This document shows positions 1 through 6,807 of a stretch of DNA of 8,086 nt, one piece after another. Under the pieces are notes generated by a model. It was not told the origin of the DNA. It saw only the letters and a program-made list of their open reading frames with translations, and searched no databases. This DNA is from Candidatus Methanomethylophilaceae archaeon (GTDB lineage: Archaea > Thermoplasmatota > Thermoplasmata > Methanomassiliicoccales > Methanomethylophilaceae), in the NCBI GenBank assembly GCA_013329105.1, contig DUKW01000025.1:1-8086 (forward strand), written 5' to 3'. Each line of letters starts with the position of its first letter. The stretch's first letter is position 1. Position numbers and translations under genes: made by a program.

Positions 1-738
1 ATAAAGGTGAAGATTGGTTCTCTCACGGTATTGTCTGGTTCTCATCTTTTTCAACGAATTCAATATGTTATCACGTGTGCGATCGTCAACCGTCTCTCGC
101 GGATGAACAGTGCGCCGGTATCTCAGATTGATATATTCAAAGGATCTGTCTAGAAATTTATTATACGAATCTGCATCTGCTTGCAGAGGCCGAGAAAGAA
201 TGCCTTCGCGCAGTTCTTCTAACGAAGGATTGCGGTCTACAATGGCATTTAAGATCCTGCGGAGTAGTTCTCTCCTCTTTTCATCAACCTCTCCCATGAT
301 TTTCCTTAACTCGTCTATATGTTCTATCGAAGCAAGCGGTACTAATTTTTCAGCTGCCTCTCTGAACTCATCACCATATCCGTATCGGAGCAGTTCCATA
401 TACTCTTCTGCAATTCGATTACGTTCGTAGACACCGTTGAGATAAGCAACACAGGCATCTGTGACAATGTCTACATCATGTTTTCTGATATTTTCGATCT
501 CTGCCATAAGCGACGAGTCCTTTACTAAGGTCAGAAGGATTATGGCTTCCGCTCTAACAGATGGGGACGGGTGACGTATATACTGAGAGAGTATGTCCAC
601 GAATTCAGGAGAGTAGTTCCATCTAAGCCATTTGCTCTCTGATATGGATCCGCCTCTACCATTCTGAACTAAATCTACGGCGTCAAGGGATCTTCCGAGA
701 TATTCCAGTCTAGATACCTTGCCTGAACGCATGACCAT
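1..738 (-). CDS. HEAT-repeat-like helical protein, 3' end beyond window (partial)
   Basis: The minus-strand frame is open from an ATG at 738 to the left edge, giving 246 codons with no stop, so the C-terminus is missing. I do not recognise the protein as a named family. It reads as almost wholly alpha-helical and charged, with no signal peptide or membrane segment. Residues 45-72 (HPSPSVRAEAIILL) and about 77-102 (DVDIVTDACVAYL) have the paired amphipathic helices and the VR/V..A pattern of HEAT-type repeats. Residues 112-167 may continue the solenoid less clearly. The tail from about 205 is rich in Arg and Lys. HEAT solenoids usually serve as protein- or nucleic-acid-binding scaffolds; any such role here is inference. 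The start at 738 is the first in-frame ATG after an upstream stop at 840-838, and ATG 732 is an alternative. No Shine-Dalgarno site precedes it, so a leaderless transcript is possible. It is divergent from the exonuclease gene. Confidence 0.72.
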   Translation of the reverse strand, partial: MVMRSGKVSRLEYLGRSLDAVDLVQNGRGGSISESKWLRWNYSPEFVDILSQYIRHPSPSVRAEAIILLTLVKDSSLMAEIENIRKHDVDIVTDACVAYLNGVYERNRIAEEYMELLRYGYGDEFREAAEKLVPLASIEHIDELRKIMGEVDEKRRELLRRILNAIVDRNPSLEELREGILSRPLQADADSYNKFLDRSFEYINLRYRRTVHPRETVDDRTRDNILNSLKKMRTRQYRERTNLHLY

Positions 739-816
739 CCAATGATAGAACTTGTTAATTATGCTTATGGGCGCGGATTCGATAGTTTTTTGTTGTTGCC
801 CCTCGTTGCAGTGGTG
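739..816. promoter_or_regulatory. Divergent intergenic region, possible two-way archaeal-type promoter
   Basis: This 78 bp gap separates the divergent starts at 738 (minus) and 817 (plus). It contains an AT-rich core at 755-768, reading TTAATTATGCTTAT on the plus strand. Relative to the minus-strand ATG the core lies about 17 to 30 bases upstream, where a TATA box would fall for a leaderless archaeal mRNA. For the plus gene the same core would imply a leader of roughly 30 bases; a T-run at 786-791 is an alternative. No Shine-Dalgarno site is visible before either start. No bacterial -35/-10 pair stands out. The promoter assignment is inference from position and base composition only. Confidence 0.3.
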
Positions 817-1404
817 GTGAGCAACGTCGAAAAGGATCTAGAGGTATTCGTTTTAGATACGGAGACTACCGGTCTTGATGGATGGCCAAAAGATCATGTT
901 GTGGACGTAGCTGTCTGCCGTGTTCTTCCCTTCCAAGGCATAGTTCAGCCAGTGATGTCTTCCATTGTGGGGCATGACACAACAAAATGGCCAAAGGAAC
1001 AACAAGAGGCATGGATTTTTCAGAAAACCGATTTGACACTAGAGATGGTGCAGTCGGCTCCACCAGAGGACCAAATATCTAAAGAATTACAGTCCCTGCT
1101 GAGTGGCCGTATGGTCACAAGTTTCAATCTACAGTTTGATTTCGATAAGTTCCTATTTCACCCTCCTTGGTGCCTTAGGGAAATAGTGCACCTCACTCCA
1201 TGCCTGATGTTGAGGTCGGCACCTATCTGTAAATTACCTGGTCTTTATGATGACTATAAGTGGCCACGCCTTCAACAGGCATACGACATGATTGTTGGTG
1301 GAGATCCTGCTAAGATAGGTGGAGAACAAAAGCATCGCGCTCTGGAAGACGCTCTGATGGCCTCATATATACTCATCGAACTTGTAAGACGACAGCTCTA
1401 TTGA
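817..1404 (+). CDS. DnaQ-like (DEDDh) 3'-5' exonuclease
   Basis: This predicts a 195-residue protein of the RNase T/DnaQ exonuclease superfamily, which removes nucleotides from 3' ends by two-metal catalysis. All three Exo motifs are visible. Exo I is VLDTETTG (D14, E16). Exo II is SFNLQFD (residues 102-108, D108). Exo III is HRALEDA (H173, D178), the DEDDh signature. A YKWPRLQQAY stretch (147-156) before Exo III is typical of stand-alone members of this family. The size fits a single-domain exonuclease. I chose GTG 817 because family proteins begin a few residues before the first catalytic strand. The longer frame from ATG 742 adds 25 residues that look unlike the domain and would leave only 3 bp between divergent genes. 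GTG 811 and 814 are also possible. No Shine-Dalgarno site is seen. The substrate (DNA proofreading, repair or RNA trimming) cannot be told. Its end overlaps the convergent ATPase gene by 7 bp. Confidence 0.85.
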   Translation: MSNVEKDLEVFVLDTETTGLDGWPKDHVVDVAVCRVLPFQGIVQPVMSSIVGHDTTKWPKEQQEAWIFQKTDLTLEMVQSAPPEDQISKELQSLLSGRMVTSFNLQFDFDKFLFHPPWCLREIVHLTPCLMLRSAPICKLPGLYDDYKWPRLQQAYDMIVGGDPAKIGGEQKHRALEDALMASYILIELVRRQLY

Positions 1405-3938
1405 TCGCTTTCCATGACTGTTTTTCCAGAGAAATGATTTCTCTTTGAGAGTTGCGATATAATCGCTTCGCTCAACCATCGGAAGCGACCGGCTCTCAAT
1501 AGACTGCGAGCGCTAAGGAACCATAACGATACCATGCCAGTGATGAAGAAGAAATCGATATATCGCAAAGGTGTAATGCCAGCTACGTACATAGCAGCAT
1601 CGATCTTGAAGATGACAGCGAAGACGAGATAAAGAAGGAAGACCAATACCACCGGCTTCCAGTCCCCGTGCACAGACCCGTCTACTGAGAACCATCTGTT
1701 GAATGGGGCTGCGAGAAGAACGAGTGTAATACCTGCTAGTGTACAGAAGAACACAAGTGCATTTCTTGCGGCCAGCTCGGCCGTTAGATACAATACCGTC
1801 GGCTCTGTGGAGCCGGCATATTCGAGAAACCACGCGTTCTCGAGTTGTTCGGCTGTGAAAGTGATACTTATTACGCCGGACACGACTCCCAAATAGTAAA
1901 GGGAGTAGACAATACAGGCAAATACCGCAATGCTAAGGGCTGCAGGTACGGCAAAACGAAGTACTATGGGTAGGATGTCCCCCTCAGTCTTCCTGGGTTT
2001 GGCCCATACCGTCATGAGGAATGCCGGTATGGATAGTGAGACAAATGCGTAATATGCATTATTTGTAGGGAGCATAGGGACCGTCTGGAAAACGAAAAGG
2101 GTGAACGCTATAATAAAGGCAAGAACAAAATTCCTAGCAAGATAAAGGCGCAGGATGCTCCTCATTCCTGTAGTTATCCTGCGGCCCTCTATCAGGGCTG
2201 CTGGGAGGGCGGAGAAGCGGTCGTCGAGTAGGATCATATCGGCCACCCCGCGTGCCGCTCCTGAACCGCTTTGTAGGGCCACCCCCACATTAGCTGTCTT
2301 CAGCGATCGAACATCATTAACGCCATCGCCTACCATGGCCACATATCTTCCCTGGGATTTCAGCCCATCTATTATGCGCTCTTTATGTTCAGGGCGCATA
2401 CGGCCAAATATATTCGTTTCTGCAACAGTGGAGGGAAACTCCTCAGCTCCGATGGCATCGAGTTCGTCACCGGATATAATCTTCCGGGTGCCAGGGATAC
2501 CCGCTAGGCTGAATAAAGCGTCCACCGTTACAGGGTCGTCACCGGAGATGATCTTTATGGCCATGTTATTATCTATAAAGGTCTGGATTGTGTGAGCACA
2601 ATCGGGGCGTATTTCATCGCGTATGGCGATCAAGGCTAGAGGTGTAAGGGGTGGTACGACGTCTTTTTCGTTTTCGTAAAGATCATTGTCTTGACCTTTG
2701 GCTAAAAGCATGACCCTAAGACCCTGGGCAGCAAGCTCCATTACCTTCTTGGAAACATCTGAATTCCATCGACAATGTTTCTGCAGAACGTCATACGCAC
2801 CAAGGAAGAGGACCAATTTTTCTTCTCCGTTGTCGTAGCGTATGGCGCTGTATTTTCTTTGGGATGTGAACGGTATTTCATCGATGAGCTCTCCTTTGCC
2901 GTTGGTGTGTTTCTCCAATATGGCTTTTATGGTTCTGTTTTTGGAGCCTGTTAGGGCGGCAAAATCAGCCAGGTATCGTCCAGGATCCTCATTGCTCAAT
3001 GGGATAACGGTATCGAGCACCAGATTGTTTGTCGTTATTGTTCCAGTTTTGTCCATGCATACGGTGTCCACGTGGCTCATAGACTCCACAGCGTTGGATC
3101 GTTGCATCAATGCACCTGAGCCAGCCATGCGCAGGGCTCCCAGACTATAGGCAATAACAATTAGTAAAAAGAGAGCGACCGGTATGATATCCAGCACAAC
3201 AACAACCATCTGTGTGGTATGGATTAGAGGGATCCTGAAAATAATGGCTGACAATACAATGATGATGGAGTAAATAGCGGCGATGGCCACCAGTAGTGAC
3301 ACTATCTTTCCAGTCTGTTGCTGAAGAGGCGTCACTTTATTATCGAATTTCTTCGCCTCTGATGTTAGGCGGTTAGCATATGTTTCGTCTCCAACGGCGT
3401 TCACACGAAAACAGCCTGAACCGGCTACACAGTACGACCCTGAATAGATAGTGTCTCCCCTCTTCTTTCTCCTTGGGCTGGACTCACCGGTCAGCAGCGA
3501 TTCATCCATTTCCAATGAATCCGATGTGAGGACAACTCCGTCAACTAGTGCCTGGTCTCCCACCCGGAGTAGCACGACGTCATCCATCACTATGCCTTCG
3601 GGAGGTACGGCTATCTCTTGGCTGTTGCGATATACGGTGGCATTTGGGCGAGACAGCAGAGCGATGCGATCCAAGCGGCGTTTGGCCCTTATTTCTTGAA
3701 TGGTTCCTACAAGCACATTGAAAAACACAACACCTGTAGCGGTGAGAGCCTCTAGTGCGTGGTCTAGGGCCAAGAGTATCCCACCCAAGGAGAAAAGTAT
3801 CAGATTGAACCAATTGAAAACATTGGTTTTGAATATTTCTTTGTATGTGCGACTTACCTTTTGCTCGTAGGTGTTGTGCAGTCCCTTATCAATACGTTCC
3901 TGTACTTCCTCAAAGGTAAGACCAGTAGGTATGTCCAT
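1398..3938 (-). CDS. P-type cation-transporting ATPase, CtpE/Exp7-like
   Basis: This is an 846-residue integral membrane pump that would couple ATP hydrolysis to cation transport. The actuator domain carries TGES at 150-153. DKTGT at 296-300 has the phosphorylated Asp296. DEIRPD lies at 441-446, SGDDP at 465-469 in place of the usual TGD, and the hinge GDGVND at 537-542. About ten helices are apparent, near 37-58, 62-82, 211-234, 242-268, 596-618, 624-645, 660-685, 723-745, 761-778 and 790-810. A basic 35-residue cytosolic tail follows. The N-terminus GLTFEEVQERIDKG, the NVFNWFN stretch and the size resemble the CtpE/Exp7 class, members of which are linked to calcium transport. However, the TM4 ion-site motif, normally PEGL there, reads PVAL (253-256), so the ion should not be assumed to be calcium. 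The ATG start matches where family members begin. It lies 40 bp after the helicase gene on the same strand. GAAGGAG at 3964-3958 is 19 bases from the start, too far for a normal ribosome site. Confidence 0.9.
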   Translation of the reverse strand: MDIPTGLTFEEVQERIDKGLHNTYEQKVSRTYKEIFKTNVFNWFNLILFSLGGILLALDHALEALTATGVVFFNVLVGTIQEIRAKRRLDRIALLSRPNATVYRNSQEIAVPPEGIVMDDVVLLRVGDQALVDGVVLTSDSLEMDESLLTGESSPRRKKRGDTIYSGSYCVAGSGCFRVNAVGDETYANRLTSEAKKFDNKVTPLQQQTGKIVSLLVAIAAIYSIIIVLSAIIFRIPLIHTTQMVVVVLDIIPVALFLLIVIAYSLGALRMAGSGALMQRSNAVESMSHVDTVCMDKTGTITTNNLVLDTVIPLSNEDPGRYLADFAALTGSKNRTIKAILEKHTNGKGELIDEIPFTSQRKYSAIRYDNGEEKLVLFLGAYDVLQKHCRWNSDVSKKVMELAAQGLRVMLLAKGQDNDLYENEKDVVPPLTPLALIAIRDEIRPDCAHTIQTFIDNNMAIKIISGDDPVTVDALFSLAGIPGTRKIISGDELDAIGAEEFPSTVAETNIFGRMRPEHKERIIDGLKSQGRYVAMVGDGVNDVRSLKTANVGVALQSGSGAARGVADMILLDDRFSALPAALIEGRRITTGMRSILRLYLARNFVLAFIIAFTLFVFQTVPMLPTNNAYYAFVSLSIPAFLMTVWAKPRKTEGDILPIVLRFAVPAALSIAVFACIVYSLYYLGVVSGVISITFTAEQLENAWFLEYAGSTEPTVLYLTAELAARNALVFFCTLAGITLVLLAAPFNRWFSVDGSVHGDWKPVVLVFLLYLVFAVIFKIDAAMYVAGITPLRYIDFFFITGMVSLWFLSARSLLRAGRFRWLSEAIISQLSKRNHFSGKTVMESDQ

Positions 3939-3957
3939 CGTTAGTGTAAAGTAGTAG

Positions 3958-3964
3958 CTCCTTC
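3958..3964 (-). promoter_or_regulatory. Shine-Dalgarno-like GAAGGAG, poorly spaced
   Basis: The minus strand reads GAAGGAG here, within the 40 bp gap (3978-3939) between the helicase stop and the ATPase start. The spacer to the ATPase ATG at 3938 is 19 bases, against the usual 5 to 10. No in-frame ATG, GTG or TTG lies closer. It may be a chance purine run or a weak ribosome site. The rest of the gap shows no terminator hairpin, so read-through from the helicase gene is plausible. Confidence 0.25.
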
Positions 3965-3978
3965 AAGAATCTATCGAG

Positions 3979-6807
3979 TCAGTTGCCCAGCATCTCTTTT
4001 GTACGGGCTTCTATGAATTCAATAGGTAACGGATCAAAGGGCACACTATTTCCCAACGTAAGGAAATGCACCCAACACTTGACAGGTTTACCGAGTGAAG
4101 ATGCAGCATGCGCATATACTGAAAGCTGAAGTTTATACTCCTCTAGATTATCTTTGGAGATGTCAGTTTTCCAATCATGGATCTCGACATGATCTTCGAA
4201 CTCAGCGAAGATATCCATTCTACCCTCTATCATGTATTCACTGATAGGCAGTATGCAGGGGAGCTCGGTTGTTATCCTGCTGCCTTTGAGAGAGCTCAGG
4301 ACCTCCCGTACCATATCAAGTTCAGGAAAGTCATTCCATGGCGCCATGCCGTGTGCTATTCGCTCGGCGTCGGCATGGATCTTGATACCATATTCTCGGC
4401 CGAGAGCCTTCTCGATGGGTATATGCCTAAGGATCCTATGTACACCCACCTTTCTGCGGACCATCTCCCTTTCAGGCAACTCAGGGCGCAATGTTTTTTT
4501 CTGCTCTTCTTCACAGACTAAGGACACTGGTGTGACACTCACCTCATCTATTTTACTGTCACTAAGCGAGCTTATAAAATGTGATGGTTTATGGCAGATC
4601 ATGATTATGTGTTGCATGGCTCGCGATGTGGAGACATACATGAGGCGCCGCTCTTCGTCGTAGTCCCTGTCAACAAGATTGTGAACTAGTGCATACCTCC
4701 AATCCCTGTAGACCTTTGGAAAAGGATCCCCGATCATCATTTGGGTTAATCTGACGCCATATAATGTATCGAAGCGAAGTATCCCTCTATCACCTGCACG
4801 GGATGGCATCTCCCCCTCGTTCAGACCGGCAATGATCACCGCAGGATACTCCAGCCCTTTCGAGCTATGCATCGTCTGTATACGGATAGCATTACGGCTG
4901 GAGATCATATCTGCAGGGTAGGGGTCCATATTTGTGATGCTGTCTTCTATCAGCGTTACCATTTCCGAAAGGCTGGAGAGAGTACCACTATACAGTTGTA
5001 CTAATTGTGATGTGACCGCTTGGGCCATGTCGCTCCCCATTTGGTAGCGAGCAAATATCGACGTCAAGAGTCGGTTGGTATCTTTTTGAATATCATTAAG
5101 ATAAGACAGATGATCGCTAATAGCTTGGGGAAGAGGCGCATTTTTTTCTGAGAAGCGAAGTATTTCCTCATGGCTGTATCCCTCTAAATCCATAACCGCT
5201 ACTCTACCCCTCTCGTCATGAGGGTTCATTAGCAAACGTAACCATGCCAGGGCCGTCTTTCCCTCACGGCTACGAAATATGTCTAGATCCCCATCCATAC
5301 GCAGAGGTATCCTTAGCTCCCTCGCTCTGCGCTCGATCATATGCAGGAGGTTCCTTCTTCTACTAAGCACTGCCACATCTCCATATGAGAGGGGTCGGTC
5401 TTCATATTTTCCATCATCTATCTGTTCCCGTACGGTCAGCCCAGATTGCACCATATGCTGAGCGGCCCAGAGCACCGCATCTACCTCCGCCGCCTGATCT
5501 TCGGCTTTTAGGTATCTTATTATGCTCATCTCATCCGGTATCTCCTTAACGGAACGGAGTCTGATGAGTTTGCTGCGGATGTATTCCTTTTTCTGGGGAT
5601 CCATACCGTCGTTAGAAGCGGGAAGGCAGAGGGTTCTTTCGGAAAGGCGGATGACTTTATCGGAACTTCGGTAGTTGTCCACAAGACTCAGGTGTTTTAT
5701 ATCCGTCACCTGAAATCGGACCCTTTCTCCCAACGAATCAACCAATATACGGATGCGTTGGTCAAATTCCAAGAGGTTTTCTATATCTGCATATCGGAAT
5801 CCATAGATCCCTTGTTTCCAGTCACCTACAACACACAGATTGGGTTCATTGAGCACTAAGAGAGCTATCAGAAACTGCAATTCATTTGTATCCTGGAACT
5901 CATCTATCATGAGATAACGGTAAGATTCCTCTTCACGTATACGGGGGTCTTTATAAAGAGAAAGGAACGCAAAAAAGGCAACCATCGCGAATGTGAGTCT
6001 GTTCTCTGATATCGCATGGCGAAGATATTCCGTGAAAACGTGATGGAGAAAACGAAAGAGCTCGTCCCTATCCCCATCAATAGCCTCTTTGATGAGATTC
6101 TCGTCTATAAGAGGGCCCTCCAGCAAATCATAGAAATTTGGTAGCAGCTCCTTTTCACTCCTCATCTTTTTTGCTAGGGAGACCCTGCCATCATGGTTCA
6201 TCGCCTTAGCCTTTTCCATCATGCCAGCGGCATCACCGTAGAGCAGATCCATACCGTGCCTGAACCATCCGCCAGGAACGGGACAGGTACCCAATGTAAG
6301 CAGCCTAGAGATAATATCTCTAACGTCATCAGGGCGGTCCCATAACAACTGTGCGACATCACCATAGTTCTCTCCATAGGATTCCATAAAACGAGTGTAG
6401 AACTCTCTAAAGTCCCGTCTCTCCATGGCTTCCGATTCCATCATCCCCACATGTCTAGAGAGTCGCTCTTCAAGTCCCAGGTATTCGTGTATGCGGGAGG
6501 TGTCGCGCAGAAGGATGCTATTGCAAAACGCATCAAAGGTTGATGCCCGCACCGAATTGAGGTCCACGTCTTCTATATTTCGCATATATAGTTCGTTAAC
6601 TACCCGATCTCTCATTTCCTCAGCGGCGTTCTTCGTGAAGGTAAGGAGAAATATCTCAGAGGGATCCACACCACTAAGGATGATGTTTATGAAACGATTC
6701 GTTATTGTGTATGTCTTCCCAGTACCGGGCCCAGCATCGACCACTATGATGCCGTTGAGTGTCTCAGATATTTCCTTCTGTTTTTCGTTCAGGCATCGAT
6801 CGGTCAT
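3979..6807 (-). CDS. AddA-like superfamily 1 helicase with C-terminal PD-(D/E)XK nuclease
   Basis: This is a 942-residue helicase-nuclease predicted to unwind and cut DNA ends, as the AddA subunit of AddAB does. The UvrD/RecB helicase motifs appear in order: Q-motif LNEKQ (6-10), Walker A AGPGTGKT (25-32), motif Ia FTKNAAEEMRDRV (57-69), Ib-like ASTFDAFC (88-95), DEFQDT (302-307), motif III GDWKQGIYGFR (328-338), motif IV VDNYRSS (376-382), motif V TMHSSKGLEYPAV (645-657), and motif VI DEERRLMYVSTSRA (717-730). The GD.KQ.IY form of motif III resembles RecB/AddA more than UvrD. The nuclease follows at about 845-915 with GRMD (D865), HDWKTD (D878, K880) and QLSVY (Q894, Y898), so the active site looks complete. 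It is shorter than typical bacterial AddA (about 1,200 residues). The ATG overlaps the upstream nuclease stop as ATGA and has a well-placed GGAGG, indicating coupled translation. A UvrD-like helicase with a fused nuclease outside the AddA family is the alternative. Confidence 0.88.
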   Translation of the reverse strand: MTDRCLNEKQKEISETLNGIIVVDAGPGTGKTYTITNRFINIILSGVDPSEIFLLTFTKNAAEEMRDRVVNELYMRNIEDVDLNSVRASTFDAFCNSILLRDTSRIHEYLGLEERLSRHVGMMESEAMERRDFREFYTRFMESYGENYGDVAQLLWDRPDDVRDIISRLLTLGTCPVPGGWFRHGMDLLYGDAAGMMEKAKAMNHDGRVSLAKKMRSEKELLPNFYDLLEGPLIDENLIKEAIDGDRDELFRFLHHVFTEYLRHAISENRLTFAMVAFFAFLSLYKDPRIREEESYRYLMIDEFQDTNELQFLIALLVLNEPNLCVVGDWKQGIYGFRYADIENLLEFDQRIRILVDSLGERVRFQVTDIKHLSLVDNYRSSDKVIRLSERTLCLPASNDGMDPQKKEYIRSKLIRLRSVKEIPDEMSIIRYLKAEDQAAEVDAVLWAAQHMVQSGLTVREQIDDGKYEDRPLSYGDVAVLSRRRNLLHMIERRARELRIPLRMDGDLDIFRSREGKTALAWLRLLMNPHDERGRVAVMDLEGYSHEEILRFSEKNAPLPQAISDHLSYLNDIQKDTNRLLTSIFARYQMGSDMAQAVTSQLVQLYSGTLSSLSEMVTLIEDSITNMDPYPADMISSRNAIRIQTMHSSKGLEYPAVIIAGLNEGEMPSRAGDRGILRFDTLYGVRLTQMMIGDPFPKVYRDWRYALVHNLVDRDYDEERRLMYVSTSRAMQHIIMICHKPSHFISSLSDSKIDEVSVTPVSLVCEEEQKKTLRPELPEREMVRRKVGVHRILRHIPIEKALGREYGIKIHADAERIAHGMAPWNDFPELDMVREVLSSLKGSRITTELPCILPISEYMIEGRMDIFAEFEDHVEIHDWKTDISKDNLEEYKLQLSVYAHAASSLGKPVKCWVHFLTLGNSVPFDPLPIEFIEARTKEMLGN

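Noticed and set aside
110..430. Plus-strand open frame of 106 codons, very rich in Ser
   Set aside because: It is antisense to the longer open minus-strand frame that has a plausible helical-repeat protein. The Ser/Arg bias is typical of a shadow frame.
742..816. N-terminal extension of the exonuclease from ATG 742
   Set aside because: The 25 added residues (a short hydrophobic stretch ending in VAVVV) are not part of the exonuclease fold, and this start would leave 3 bp between divergent genes with no promoter. A membrane-anchored form is possible but less likely.
1398..3938. Assigning the ATPase as a magnesium (MgtA) or heavy-metal (CPx) pump
   Set aside because: It has no N-terminal metal-binding CxxC domain and no CPC motif in TM4. 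The N-terminus and layout resemble CtpE/Exp7 rather than MgtA.
4177..4663. Two overlapping plus-strand frames of 114 and 143 codons
   Set aside because: Both lie opposite the nuclease and linker part of the helicase gene, which has clear motifs. Neither shows a recognisable domain or start signal.
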